DNA of 64,000 nucleotides from Methylobacterium sp. 10 (GCF_000519085.1 NZ_KI912577.1:4334035-4398034), one strand, 5' to 3'; positions 38,714-48,046 are shown, numbered from the stretch's first letter. A program made the numbers and translations. Notes: generated from the sequence alone by a model not told the origin.

Positions 38714-39219
38714 TCGACGACCCGGCGCTCCTCGCCCGCGCCGAGGCGCTGGTGGCGGCCTATGCCGCCGCCGGGCTTCGGGCGGCCTGCGCCGAATCCT
38801 GCACCGGCGGCCTCGTCGCCGGGCTGCTCACCGCCGTGCCCGGTTCCTCGGCGGTGGTGGAGCGCGGCTTCGTCACCTATTCCAACGCGGCCAAATCCGA
38901 GATGCTCGGCGTGCCCGCCGACCTCATCGCGACCCATGGGGCGGTGAGCAAATCCGTGGCCCGCGCCATGGCGGAGGGGGCGCTCGCCCATTCGCACGCG
39001 GATGTGGCGGTCTCGATCACCGGCATCGCCGGTCCGGGCGGCGGCAGCGAGGGCAAGCCCGTGGGCCTCGTGCATTTCGGCCTCGCCCGCCGGGGCGCCG
39101 CGACCCGGCATATCGAGCGCCGCTACGGCGATCTCGGCCGCACCGAGATTCGCCGCCTCGCCGTTGCAGAGGCGCTGGACCTGTTCGGCAGGGCCGTGGC
39201 GCCGGTCGGATCGGACTGA
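38710..39219 (+). CDS. pncC: CinA-C/PncC nicotinamide-nucleotide amidohydrolase
   Basis: 169 residues from GTG 38710, overlapping the ispDF stop by GTGA. The CinA C-terminal domain is complete: AACAESCTGGLVAGLLTAVPGSS with the catalytic Ser region, FVTYSNAAKSEMLGV, HGAVSKSVARAMAEGAL and SITGIAGPGGGSEGKPVGLVHF. The family deamidates nicotinamide mononucleotide in pyridine nucleotide salvage. It lacks the N-terminal molybdopterin-binding-like domain of full-length CinA. Coupling to ispDF is conserved in related genomes as I recall. Confidence 0.92.
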   Translation: MIDDPALLARAEALVAAYAAAGLRAACAESCTGGLVAGLLTAVPGSSAVVERGFVTYSNAAKSEMLGVPADLIATHGAVSKSVARAMAEGALAHSHADVAVSITGIAGPGGGSEGKPVGLVHFGLARRGAATRHIERRYGDLGRTEIRRLAVAEALDLFGRAVAPVGSD

Positions 39220-39240
39220 GCGGCCGATCCCCGTCCGCCC

Positions 39241-39501
39241 TCAGTCGGCGACTTCGCCGAGGATCGCGCCCGTCTTCGGGTCGGCATCGAACTTCATCTT
39301 CCGGCCGTTCTTGATGCCCTCGCCGTCCCAATGGCCGTCATCGGCCTCGAGCTTCAAGATCTCGGTGTAGCCCTCGGCCATCAGCGCCTTCTTGACCTGA
39401 TCGATCGGCATCCAGTCGGCGCCGGGCTGGTCCGCCACGGCGAAGCCGGAGACGCCCACATTCAGGGCGAGGGCGAGGAGGAGGGTCGGGATCGGTCTCA
39501 C
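39241..39501 (-). CDS. Small exported PepSY-domain protein
   Basis: 86 residues. Signal peptide MRPIPTLLLALALNVGVSGFAVA, then WMPIDQVKKALMAEGYTEILKLEADDGHWDGEGIKNGRKMKFDADPKTGAIL, which is the PepSY_2 pattern (helix, then strands ending in a DPKTG turn). Such proteins are periplasmic; a protease-inhibitory or metal-related role is proposed in the family without proof. Convergent with pncC. Confidence 0.82.
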   Translation of the reverse strand: MRPIPTLLLALALNVGVSGFAVADQPGADWMPIDQVKKALMAEGYTEILKLEADDGHWDGEGIKNGRKMKFDADPKTGAILGEVAD

Positions 39502-39591
39502 GGGGCTGTTCTCCGGTGGGGGCGCTCACCGGTATCTAGGGCTCCGCACCTCATTGTCCGCCAGTGTCATCACGTCATGAGCTTCGGCGCG

Positions 39592-40047
39592 TCACGCCAC
39601 CCCATACACCCGGTCCGCCCTGCCCTCGAATGCGTCGGTGAACTTGCGGAAGGCGCGGTCGAACATCGTGCCCATGAGCAGGCCGAGGGTGCGACTCTTG
39701 AACTCGTAGGTGATGAAGAAGTCGACGTCGCACCCGCCGGGGGATCTCTCCTTGAAACCCCAGCGGTTCTCGAGGTGCCGGAACGGCCCGTCGATGTATT
39801 CGGCGACGATCTTCAGGTTCTGGGGGTCGAGGGTGACGCGGGTGGTGAAGCGCTCGCGGATCGCCTTGTAGCCGACCCCCATCTCGGCCACGAGGATTTC
39901 GGTACCGTCCGGGCCGGGCTGGCGGCGAAGGACGCGCAGGGATTCGCAGAGCGGCAGGAATTCGGGATAGCGTTCCACGTCGGCCACGAGGTCGTACATC
40001 TGCTGCGGCGAGTGGCGCACCGCGCGGTTGATCCGGAAGGAAGGCAT
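39592..40047 (-). CDS. COQ10/RatA-type START-like protein (coenzyme Q-binding)
   Basis: 151 residues. SPQQMYDLVADVERYPEFLPLCESLRV is the conserved opening of the COQ10/RatA (SRPBCC) family; the fold continues with FTTRVTLDPQNLKIVAEYIDGPFRHLENRWGF and SRTLGLLMGTMFDRAFRKFTDAFEGRA. Family members bind polyprenyl lipids such as ubiquinone; the E. coli homologue was also reported as RatA. It starts 6 bp after the lipA stop, so the two are co-transcribed. Confidence 0.9.
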   Translation of the reverse strand: MPSFRINRAVRHSPQQMYDLVADVERYPEFLPLCESLRVLRRQPGPDGTEILVAEMGVGYKAIRERFTTRVTLDPQNLKIVAEYIDGPFRHLENRWGFKERSPGGCDVDFFITYEFKSRTLGLLMGTMFDRAFRKFTDAFEGRADRVYGVA

Positions 40048-40053
40048 CGGCCC

Positions 40054-41022
40054 TCAGGCGTTGGCAGGCGCGAGGCGAGCGAGCCGGGCGGCCTTCAATC
40101 GTGAAAAATCCTCGCCCGCATGGTGCGAGGAGCGGGTCAGGGGCGTCGCCGAGACGAGGAGGAAACCCTTGGAATAGGCGGTGGTTTCAAGGGTCTTGAA
40201 TTCGTCGGGCGGTACGAAGCGCTTCACCTCGTGGTGCTTCTTCGTCGGCTGCAGGTACTGGCCGATGGTGAGGAAGTCCACATCCGCCGAGCGCAGGTCG
40301 TCCATGAGCTGGACGATCTCGTTCCGCTCCTCGCCGAGGCCGACCATGATGCCGGACTTGGTGAAGATGGTGGGGTCGAGCTCCTTCACCCGCTGCAGCA
40401 GCCGCACCGAATGGAAGTAGCGCGCGCCGGGGCGGACGGTGAGGTAGTTGCCCGGCACCGTCTCCATGTTGTGGTTGAACACGTCGGGGTGCGCCTCCAC
40501 CACCAGTTCCAGCGCGCCGTCCTTGCGCAGGAAATCGGGAGTGAGCACCTCGATCGTCGTGGCGGGGCTGCGCTCGCGGATGGCGCGGATGGTGCGGAAG
40601 AAATGCATGGCCCCGCCATCGGCGAGGTCGTCCCGGTCCACCGAGGTGATGACCACGTGGTGCAGGCCGAGCTTGGCCACGGAATCGGCGATCTTGGCCG
40701 GCTCGTCCCCGTCGAGGGCGTTGGGCAGGCCGGTGCGCACGTTGCAGAAGGCGCAGGCCCGCGTGCAGGTGTCGCCCATGATCATGAAGGTGGCGTGCTT
40801 CTTCTCCCAGCACTCGCCGATATTGGGGCAGCCGGCCTCCTCGCAGACGGTGACGAGGCCGTGCTCCTTCACGATGGCGCGTGTCGCGTTCCAGCCGGGC
40901 GAACCCGGTGCCTTCACCCGGATCCAGTCGGGCTTGCGCTGGATCGGGTTGTCGGGGCGATGCGCCTTTTCCGGGTGCCGGGGGCGCTGGTCGTTTCGCA
41001 GGAGGTCGAGGACGACGGCCAT
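40054..41022 (-). CDS. lipA: Lipoyl synthase
   Basis: 322 residues from ATG 41022. Radical-SAM enzyme that inserts sulfur into octanoyl groups on lipoyl domains. Both clusters are present: the auxiliary CEEAGCPNIGEC and the radical-SAM CTRACAFC, plus VITSVDRDDLADGGA, HNMETV and the C-terminal RSSHHAGE with its conserved Ser. The open frame to 41628 is an artefact. Its product is needed by the PdhB and PdhC lipoyl domains encoded 10 kb away on the same strand. Confidence 0.97.
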   Translation of the reverse strand: MAVVLDLLRNDQRPRHPEKAHRPDNPIQRKPDWIRVKAPGSPGWNATRAIVKEHGLVTVCEEAGCPNIGECWEKKHATFMIMGDTCTRACAFCNVRTGLPNALDGDEPAKIADSVAKLGLHHVVITSVDRDDLADGGAMHFFRTIRAIRERSPATTIEVLTPDFLRKDGALELVVEAHPDVFNHNMETVPGNYLTVRPGARYFHSVRLLQRVKELDPTIFTKSGIMVGLGEERNEIVQLMDDLRSADVDFLTIGQYLQPTKKHHEVKRFVPPDEFKTLETTAYSKGFLLVSATPLTRSSHHAGEDFSRLKAARLARLAPANA

Positions 41023-41126
41023 GGCATACCGGGCAAACTGCACCGGCGAGGGGCCGGCGCTCGGATCGAAACGTAATGACTCGGCTCCCGCATCGCAAAC
41101 GATCGGGAAACGATCCGACGAACCTG

Positions 41127-41417
41127 TCAGTAGCTCATGCCGCGTCCGCGGATCGCCCTGTAGATGGTGATGATGATCACCGCCCCCACCGTGGCCGAGA
41201 GCAGGTTGCGCCAGAAGCCATAGACCGGGATGTGGAGCTTGGCGGCCAGATAGTTGCCGAGAAGGCCGCCGAGGATACCCATCGCGATGTTGGCGAAGAG
41301 GCCCATATTCGCCGAGGTGAACTGTTCCGCGAGCCAGCCCGCCAGGGCGCCGATGACGATCGCCATGAACAATCCCACGCCCGGTTGCCCCAGCGCACCG
41401 TAGACTTCTCCGTTCAT
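41127..41417 (-). CDS. GlsB/YeaQ/YmgE-family stress membrane protein
   Basis: 96 residues with three hydrophobic segments: LFMAIVIGALAGWLAEQ, GLFANIAMGILGGLLGNYLAA and NLLSATVGAVIIITIYRAI. The GxxxGW and GILGGLLGNYLA patterns are those of the transglycosylase-associated/YeaQ family, which is often stress-induced but functionally undefined. It marks the left end of the insertion between lipA and lpdA. Confidence 0.88.
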   Translation of the reverse strand: MNGEVYGALGQPGVGLFMAIVIGALAGWLAEQFTSANMGLFANIAMGILGGLLGNYLAAKLHIPVYGFWRNLLSATVGAVIIITIYRAIRGRGMSY

Positions 41418-41818
41418 ACCCGTCGCTCCCTCGCAAGGATCGGGGCGTGCCGGTCGCCCCGCTACGGATCCTACCTGTGACGCCCTCCCCCGCGACGCAA
41501 GTCGCCGCGGCGCGCGACAGGACGGTGTCCGTCATGCCGAATGGCAGGCGACGATGCGCACCGCCGCTCGTCCGCCAGGTTTGGTGCGACCCGATCGGCA
41601 TGAGGCGCCTCCGCGCCTGGCAAGACACCCGATCGAAGCGACGACAGTGTGAGAAATTAATTATTAATATTAACTATATTCGGAACAAGACCGGCATATG
41701 TCCGTAAAATTCTACGCATTGATTTCCGTCGACTTGTCAGTATTCCGTTAACGATCTCTTAACTCTCTTTGGGTTGCCGCCGCGTCGTTCCTGATGCGCG
41801 GCCCATGGAGTGAGTGCC
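41418..41818. other. Intergenic region with AT-rich promoter segment
   Basis: About 400 bp between divergent genes. 41650-41765 is the most AT-rich stretch of this part of the window (long runs of A/T around 41655-41680). It includes the sigma-EcfG-like match at 41682-41706 and probably the promoter of the downstream dehydrogenase gene. No supported gene. Confidence 0.5.
41682..41706 (+). promoter_or_regulatory. Candidate EcfG-type general stress promoter
   Basis: GGAAC-N16-CGTA at 41682-41706, compared with the alphaproteobacterial EcfG consensus GGAAC-N16/17-CGTT; only the last base differs. It points toward the thioester-reductase-like gene, whose start is about 112 nt away. A single match in a window this size has moderate chance probability. 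Confidence 0.35.
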
Positions 41819-43033
41819 GTGAGTCGAATTCTTCTGACGGGTGCGACGGGGCTCATCGGCGGTGCCGTCCTGCACCGTGCCCTGGTGGCGAAGACGGATA
41901 CGGAATGGGTCTGCCTGGTGCGGGCCTCGGACGAGGAGGCGGGGCGTCAGCGGATCGCGGCGCGTCTCGGCCGCTTCACCAGCGCCCTGAACGCCCAGCG
42001 TTTGGCGCAGCGCGTCGAGATCGTGGCGGGGGATTTCACCAAGGCCGACCAGAACGCCGATCCGCGCCTCGATTCGGTGACGCAGGTCCTGCATCTGGCC
42101 GCCGACACGTCGTGGTGGGCGCAGGAAAAGGTCCACCGGACCAACCATGACGGCACCCTGGCCTTGGCCCGCCGCGCGGCCGGGATGACGCGGCTCGACC
42201 GGTTCCTTCATGTGAGCACGGCGATGATCTGCGGCGGCAACCCGCCCGCGATGGTGGAGGAGGCGCGCTACCCCGACGCGGACGCCACGCATCTCGTGCC
42301 CTACAGCGCCTCGAAGGCCGCGGCCGAGGTGTCGCTGGCAGCCCGTTTCGCCGACCTGCCCGTGGTCGTGGCGCGCCCTTCCATCGTCCTCGGCCATTCG
42401 ACGCTGGGCGCCCGGCCGGGAGCGAGCATCCTCTGGGTGATCCGCGCCTGCGACCGGCTGCGGCTTGTCGCCGGCGACCGCGACGGGACCGTCGACATCG
42501 TCCCCATCGACTGGGTGGCCGACACCCTGGTGGAGATGCTGGCGAGACCTGGCCTCGCCCACCGGACCTACCACCTCTCCGCCGGCACGGTGAGCCGCAC
42601 CCGCTGGAGCGACCTCGGCCGCACCCTCGACCGCGTCGATCCCGCCCATGGCCCGCGCCATTACGACGAGTTCTCCGCTCGCGACCGGGCGACCCTGCAC
42701 GCGCGCTTTTGCGAGGTCTTCGGCCTGGACGAGGCCATCAAGGTGGCGATGTTCCGGGCGCTGCAGGCCTATTACCGGTTCTGCGAGCTCGACGTGACCT
42801 TCGACAATGCGCGCCTCCTGGCGGAAGGCTTTCCCCCTCCCCCCGCGCTCTCGCAGTATATCGGCCGCTGCATCGAGACCTCCGGCGAGATCATCGACCA
42901 GTTCCGGGAGGATTTCGGGCAGTTCGCGGTCGGGTCTGCGCCGCGGCGCGACGCGGCCCGCCCGGCACCCCCGCTTCCCGAGACGATGCCGGCGCGGGAG
43001 AGCAACACGCGACCGCGTTCCCAAAGTCGCTGA
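41819..43033 (+). CDS. NAD-dependent epimerase/thioester-reductase-like SDR protein
   Basis: 404 residues from GTG 41819 (GGAG at 41807-41810 gives 8-nt spacing; GTG 41810 is less suitable). RILLTGATGLIGGAVL is the extended-SDR cofactor motif, followed by VLHLAADTSWWA, HVSTAMICGG and the YSASK catalytic Tyr-Lys pair. The pattern resembles male-sterility/thioester-reductase (NAD_binding_4) proteins that reduce acyl thioesters, but plain epimerase activity cannot be excluded. The C-terminal 130 residues are outside the Rossmann core and end in a basic, Pro-rich tail. Confidence 0.8.
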   Translation: MSRILLTGATGLIGGAVLHRALVAKTDTEWVCLVRASDEEAGRQRIAARLGRFTSALNAQRLAQRVEIVAGDFTKADQNADPRLDSVTQVLHLAADTSWWAQEKVHRTNHDGTLALARRAAGMTRLDRFLHVSTAMICGGNPPAMVEEARYPDADATHLVPYSASKAAAEVSLAARFADLPVVVARPSIVLGHSTLGARPGASILWVIRACDRLRLVAGDRDGTVDIVPIDWVADTLVEMLARPGLAHRTYHLSAGTVSRTRWSDLGRTLDRVDPAHGPRHYDEFSARDRATLHARFCEVFGLDEAIKVAMFRALQAYYRFCELDVTFDNARLLAEGFPPPPALSQYIGRCIETSGEIIDQFREDFGQFAVGSAPRRDAARPAPPLPETMPARESNTRPRSQSR

Positions 43034-43201
43034 TCGATGTCCTCGTGACGCGTCCGTGAGGGTCGGCCCGGCCCGGCGCGCACCGGGCCGGGATGCCTCG
43101 CGGCGGACATGCACGGTGAAAGACGGTGTTCCGAAGGCCTGGAAGGTGCCATGACCGGCGGTGACGCGGAACGTCTCCGGCGCAGAGGGAGCACCCAGCC
43201 A

Positions 43202-44341
43202 ATGACAATGATCGAGTTCATCCAGGATGGTGTTCTGAAAAAAACCTCAAGCAGTTACTTCCGCGGCGAGAACCCGAGCTTCTATCCGACCGACGCATCA
43301 CTGCAGCGCGACGACGTTGTGGCCGAGTATCTCGTGAAAGGCCTGATGCCCGAGCGGCCGTTCATCGACAAATCGGCGCCGATCGTCGCCTTCGGCTCCT
43401 GCTTTGCTTCGCACGTGGCGGATTATCTCCATGAGGCCGGCTACAACGTCACGAACAAGAAGCGCAGCAAGGCCTATGTGACCCATATGGGGGATGGGAT
43501 GGTGCATACCCATGCGATCCGCCAGCAATTCGAATGGGCTTGGCTCGACCGCGTGCCGAGGCAGGCGCTCTGGCACGGCTACAAGGCGGAAGATTTCGGC
43601 TACGACGAGTCCGCCCGGCTCGAGACGAAGCAATTGTTCGACGAGGCCGATGTCTTCATCATCACCTTTGGCTTGAGCGAGATCTGGTACGACGACGTCA
43701 CCAAGGAGGTCTTCTGGCGGGCACCGCCGCGGGAGGTCTTCGATCGCGAAAGGCACAAGTTTCGTGTCAGCGAGTTTGGAGAAAGTCTCGACAATATTCG
43801 AGTCATCCACGCGCTCATTCGTCGGTTCAGGCCTTCGGCGACGATCATCTTCACCCTGTCGCCGGTGGCGTTGACGGCGACGTTCCGTCCTCTCGCCTGC
43901 GAAGCCGCGAACTCCGTCTCCAAAGCGATCCTGCGCGCCGCGATCGACCAGTATTATCGCGAGACGAAGCCGGAGGACGACAAGCTGTTCTATTTTCCGA
44001 GCTACGAAATCGTCACGAGCAATTTTCTCAGACCGTTTCGGTCGGATCGGCGTCACGTCTGCCTGCAGGTGATCGATCTCAACATGAAGATCTTCGAGAA
44101 CTACTTCTGCCTGAACGACTTCCCGCAGGATTTCGTCGGTGAGGCGTTCCGCGCGGCATTGCGCGACGACAAGGTCATCGCCGGCAGTGATCGGACCTGG
44201 GACGAGATCGATCAGGGCCGGATCGACGACATCATCGAGCGGCGCCGAGCGCTGAGGATCGAGCTGAGGGCTGCGGAAGCCGAGCAGCGACGGGCCGAAC
44301 GGATTCAGGAACGTCAGGCCGCCCGGCGCAAATCTCCATGA
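43202..44341 (+). CDS. GSCFA-domain protein
   Basis: 379 residues from ATG 43202, preceded by AGAGGGAG about 10 nt upstream. The family name motif is present as FGSCFASHVADYLHEAGY near residue 66, followed by YVTHMGDGMVHTHAIRQQFEW and FIITFGLSEIWYDD, FTLSPVALTATFR and FFPSYEIVT. This is an SGNH/GDSL-like esterase fold with a Ser in GSCF as likely nucleophile. The C-terminal 50 residues form a charged Glu/Arg helix. The family is linked with polysaccharide loci but its reaction is unknown to me. No signal peptide. Confidence 0.88.
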   Translation: MTMIEFIQDGVLKKTSSSYFRGENPSFYPTDASLQRDDVVAEYLVKGLMPERPFIDKSAPIVAFGSCFASHVADYLHEAGYNVTNKKRSKAYVTHMGDGMVHTHAIRQQFEWAWLDRVPRQALWHGYKAEDFGYDESARLETKQLFDEADVFIITFGLSEIWYDDVTKEVFWRAPPREVFDRERHKFRVSEFGESLDNIRVIHALIRRFRPSATIIFTLSPVALTATFRPLACEAANSVSKAILRAAIDQYYRETKPEDDKLFYFPSYEIVTSNFLRPFRSDRRHVCLQVIDLNMKIFENYFCLNDFPQDFVGEAFRAALRDDKVIAGSDRTWDEIDQGRIDDIIERRRALRIELRAAEAEQRRAERIQERQAARRKSP

Positions 44342-44599
44342 CCACCGCATGGCGAGCCGGGGCGGGTCGGGTCGACGTTTCGTCTCCCCCGGGGTGATCG
44401 CTCGAACACGCTCCCCCCCGTTTCTCGTGTCGGCCTCGATCTCCCACGCCCGCCTCCGCGGCCTCAGGGCTTTCACTTCCCACGACGCGCAAGCTCCCTG
44501 GCGTTCGCTCCCTTCTTCCTTTGACGTAGCCAATGGGTTGGTCGGCCATTACCCTGCGCGAAGGGCGTCCGGCTCGGGCGCGGATCCAGGGTCACGACC

Positions 44600-45946
44600 A
44601 TGCGGAATCGATCGAAGCTCGGCCTTGCGGCTCTGACGGTGGTGCTTCTTGGCGGAGCGGCGTTCCTCCGCTTCGTCGTCTACCCTGAGAAGGCCAGTCT
44701 CGAAGCCTCGGCTGGGATAGGACCCAACCCCACCCTCCCCGCGCCGAACCCGACGCTGATGCCCACCGTCAATATCGCCCGCGTCGCCCGCTGGGAGAAC
44801 GGCGCCAAGCCGAAGGCGGCGGCGGGGCTACAGGTCGCGGCCTATGCGGACGGGTTGGAGCATCCGCGCTGGATGTACCTCCTGCCCAACGGCGACGTGC
44901 TCGTGGCGGAGGCGAACAAGCCCAAGACCGACGACCCCTCCACCGGCATCGCCGATTGGGTGGCCGACAAGGTGAAGAGCATGGCCGGCGCCGGGGTGCC
45001 GAGCCCGGACCGGATCGTGCTCCTGCGCGACACGAACGGCGACGGGATCGCCGACGAGCGCCACGTCTTCCTCACCGGTCTGCACTCGCCCTTCGGCATG
45101 GCCCTGGTGGGCGGCGACCTCTACGTCGCCAATGCCGACGCCCTGGTGAAGGTGCCCTATGCGCAGGGCCAAACCGAGATCGCGGCCAAGCCCGAGACGG
45201 TGGTCGCACTGCCGTCCGGCATCAACCACCATTGGACGAAGAACGTCATCGCCAGCCCGGACGGCACGAGGCTCTTCGTCACCGTGGGCTCGAACAGCAA
45301 CGTGGGCGAGAACGGTCTCGACAAGGAGACGGGCCGCGCCGCGATCTGGGAATACACCATCGCGACGAAGCGGATGCGCGAATTCGCCACCGGCCTGCGC
45401 AACCCCAACGGCCTCGCCTTCGAGCCCGCCGGCGGTGCCCTCTGGACCGCGGTCAACGAGCGCGACGAGATCGGCAGCGACCTCGTCCCCGACTACGTCA
45501 CCTCGGTGAAGGAGGGCGGCTTCTATGGCTGGCCCTACAGCTACTGGGGCAAGCACGTGGACGAGCGGGTCCAGCCGCAGAAGCCCGACCTCGTCGCCAA
45601 GGCCATCGCGCCGGACTACGCGGTGGGCACCCACACCGCGTCCCTGGGCATCGCCTTCTCCAACGGCTCGTCCCTGCCGGAGGCGTGGACGAGCGGCCTC
45701 TTCGTGGCCCAGCACGGCTCGTGGAACCGCCGCCCGAAGAGCGGCTACAAGGTGATCTACGTTCCCTTCAAGGACGGCAAGCCCGCGGGGCAGCCGGTGG
45801 ACGCGCTCACCGGCTTCCTCGACACCGACGAGAAGGCGCAGGGACGGCCCGTCGGCGTGATCCTGGACAAGACCGGAGCGCTGCTGGTGTCGGACGATGT
45901 GGGGAAGGTGATCTGGCGGGTAAGCGGTTCGGCTGGGACACAATAG
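44600..45946 (+). CDS. L-sorbosone dehydrogenase family (PQQ-type beta-propeller) protein
   Basis: 448 residues. An N-terminal hydrophobic segment (LGLAALTVVLLGGAAFLRFVV) anchors or exports the protein to the periplasm. The rest is a six-bladed sugar dehydrogenase propeller: LEHPRWMYLLPNGDVLVAEA, DRIVLLRDTNGDGIADE (Ca-binding-like loop), GINHHWTKNVIASPDG, FATGLRNPNGLAFEP and FVAQHGSWNR. Members oxidise sugars or aldoses using PQQ; PQQ is abundant in methylotrophs. The actual substrate is not predictable. Confidence 0.87.
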   Translation: MRNRSKLGLAALTVVLLGGAAFLRFVVYPEKASLEASAGIGPNPTLPAPNPTLMPTVNIARVARWENGAKPKAAAGLQVAAYADGLEHPRWMYLLPNGDVLVAEANKPKTDDPSTGIADWVADKVKSMAGAGVPSPDRIVLLRDTNGDGIADERHVFLTGLHSPFGMALVGGDLYVANADALVKVPYAQGQTEIAAKPETVVALPSGINHHWTKNVIASPDGTRLFVTVGSNSNVGENGLDKETGRAAIWEYTIATKRMREFATGLRNPNGLAFEPAGGALWTAVNERDEIGSDLVPDYVTSVKEGGFYGWPYSYWGKHVDERVQPQKPDLVAKAIAPDYAVGTHTASLGIAFSNGSSLPEAWTSGLFVAQHGSWNRRPKSGYKVIYVPFKDGKPAGQPVDALTGFLDTDEKAQGRPVGVILDKTGALLVSDDVGKVIWRVSGSAGTQ

Positions 45947-46201
45947 TCGAACTCTGGTTTTCCCGTGTCGACTGGTCCGGTCTACGGCAGAAACGGAAGC
46001 CGTTCATCTCATGACCACGACTTCTCGATCTGGATGTCCCGCAATACGATCGATCTCCCATCGCAGATCTCGCGACGTTCTTCCGGGCGGTCGACCGTAT
46101 GAACTTGCGCGGGTGGGTAAAAGTTGGAAGAGGTTTGAAGGGGTATGGTTGCGGTGCCGAACTGAGTTTCCCCGGTCCGATGTGCCTCTGCCGGTAAAAA
46201 C

Positions 46202-47677
46202 ATGATCAAGCCCAAAGACAAGGCCCTGGACCGATCCGCCCGGGAAACCCTCAGGCTGTGTCGCGACGATGTCGAGCAGGGGCGCTGGAACGATGTCGTC
46301 GCTCGAACGCACGACCCCGCACTGATCCTGTCCCTGCCGCAACTCCTCATCTACCGCTTGAATGGTGCCCTCGCCACCGGACAGGACCACGTTATCGATG
46401 ATGTCGCTCGCCACGTCTCATCGCTGACGGGCAGAGAGGCCATTGCGTATGCCGTCATACGCGATCTGGTCGCGAACCGGAGAAGCGGTCTGGCGGGACG
46501 GATACTGCTCGATAATGACTTCCTGCACGCCGATCATCGACTTCTGGACGCGGCCGACAGCATCATCAGAAACACGTTGGACGAGGATCTGCAGGTTGCT
46601 TTGGGCGACCTGATGAAGACAGTCAGTCGTGGCGGATCGGAGATGAAGCCGATGCCCACGGAGTTCCTGTTCGCTCCCCAGCCTCCAATCGATCAGCCGG
46701 GAAGCGTCAAGGTTCAAAGATCGTCCGCGACCTCCCCTCATCATGTCATCGCCTTACGGCGGGAGGCCAGGTCATTCCAAAAGGTGATCGTCGATCAGGT
46801 CCAGCCGGAGGTTCTGGAACTCCGCGATGTGTTCACGAGCGCAATCGGTCAGGTCTGGACCGAGGACGGCCGGATTCTCAGGCAGCGGAAATCCCCGATC
46901 CCGTGCGTCGAACGATCCGCCGTCCCCCAGATCGGCATCGCCATGTCGTCCAATCGGCCCTCGGCCGGAATCTATCACTGGCTGGTCGATCACCTTCCCC
47001 GCCTGGCCTTCCTCGGCGACAGCGGGCTGATCGCGGACGACACGTTCAAGGTTCTGTTGAACGGCAGTAACCCCGGTTTCGAGCAGACCTCGCTCGATAT
47101 GATCGGCCTGGGTGATACGGCCCATCGCGTCGACCGGCCGGTCTTCGTCGAACGCCTTCTCGTTCCCATCGTGCGTTTCGAGGGGATGGCCGGTTGCCGG
47201 CATCTCGACAGCGTCTTCGCGGTGATGGCCGATCGGGCGACCGAGATGGCGCGCGCTCACGGCGTCACGCTTCCGGAGCGGGTCTACATCACCCGACGGG
47301 ACGCGAAGCGTCGCCCGCTCACCAACGAGGTCGAGGTCGAGCGGGAGATGCAGGCCCACGGATTCGCGATCGCGGAATTCTCTACCCTCCCGCTCTGGCA
47401 TCAGATCGCCATCGCCCACCAAGCGTCAGTCATCGCCTCGCCGCACGGTGCGGGCCTCGCCCACCTCATCTTCTCTCGCCCGAAAACACGGGTCATCGAG
47501 ATTCTTCCCATCAAGGACGGGGCCTACAATCTACGCTTCAACTATGCGCGCCTCTGCCTCGCCAAAGGTCACGATTACGTCGCCTGGATGGAGCCCCAAC
47601 CGGTCAAGGTCGATGGCTGGACGGTGGACCTGCCCGCCTTCGGACCGTTTCTGGCCCGCACGATGCGGGGGGCGTGA
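46202..47677 (+). CDS. Glycosyltransferase family 61 (DUF563) protein
   Basis: 491 residues. The C-terminal half carries the GT61 pattern: NRPSAGIYHWLVDHLPRLAFL, then ERVYITRRDAKRRPLTNEVEVEREM, FSTLPLWHQIAIAHQASVIASPHGAGLAHLIFS and VIEILPIK. The N-terminal roughly 180 residues are helical and unrecognised. Bacterial GT61 enzymes transfer sugars in capsule or exopolysaccharide synthesis. With the GSCFA and sorbosone dehydrogenase genes upstream it suggests a cell-surface glycan function for this island. Cytoplasmic, no signal peptide. Confidence 0.88.
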   Translation: MIKPKDKALDRSARETLRLCRDDVEQGRWNDVVARTHDPALILSLPQLLIYRLNGALATGQDHVIDDVARHVSSLTGREAIAYAVIRDLVANRRSGLAGRILLDNDFLHADHRLLDAADSIIRNTLDEDLQVALGDLMKTVSRGGSEMKPMPTEFLFAPQPPIDQPGSVKVQRSSATSPHHVIALRREARSFQKVIVDQVQPEVLELRDVFTSAIGQVWTEDGRILRQRKSPIPCVERSAVPQIGIAMSSNRPSAGIYHWLVDHLPRLAFLGDSGLIADDTFKVLLNGSNPGFEQTSLDMIGLGDTAHRVDRPVFVERLLVPIVRFEGMAGCRHLDSVFAVMADRATEMARAHGVTLPERVYITRRDAKRRPLTNEVEVEREMQAHGFAIAEFSTLPLWHQIAIAHQASVIASPHGAGLAHLIFSRPKTRVIEILPIKDGAYNLRFNYARLCLAKGHDYVAWMEPQPVKVDGWTVDLPAFGPFLARTMRGA

Positions 47678-47812
47678 CGGCGGCCTGCCGGCAGGGCGAG
47701 GCCCAGCAGGGCAGTGGCGAGACTGCGGCGCATGATCGTCCTCGGTAGGATGCGAGGGTACATGCGCCGGAGGGGGCGCGCTTCAAGCGATGCGTTCTGC
47801 TTAACGTGCGTT

Positions 47813-48046
47813 TCAGTCCCGCATGGCGGAGCGGACATAACCCCGCGAAATCAGGCGGCTCGTCGCGCGCGCCCGGCGCTCGGCCTGCATCAGGTCGGAC
47901 AGGGCATCGGTGATGGCGCATCGCAGCGCGATCTCCGCATTCCCCGCCGTGCTGGTGAGATAGGCCTGGGCGATCTCCTCCACCGGGCAGTGAAGGTCCG
48001 GCGCCGCCTCACCCTCGTTCCTGATCCTGGTCAGCGTCTTCGGCAT
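47813..48046 (-). CDS. Small hypothetical protein
   Basis: 77 residues from ATG 48046, with GGAGAC about 5 nt upstream. Predicted helical (EEIAQAYLTSTAGNAEIALRCAITDALSDLMQAERRARA), ending in a basic segment. No family recognised. Codon usage is compatible with a real gene; evidence is otherwise limited to the open frame and the ribosome-binding site. Confidence 0.5.
   Translation of the reverse strand: MPKTLTRIRNEGEAAPDLHCPVEEIAQAYLTSTAGNAEIALRCAITDALSDLMQAERRARATSRLISRGYVRSAMRD

Noticed and set aside
47575..47921. Small frames downstream of the GT61 gene
   Set aside because: Arg/Pro-rich, overlapping each other on both strands, without ribosome-binding site or family character.
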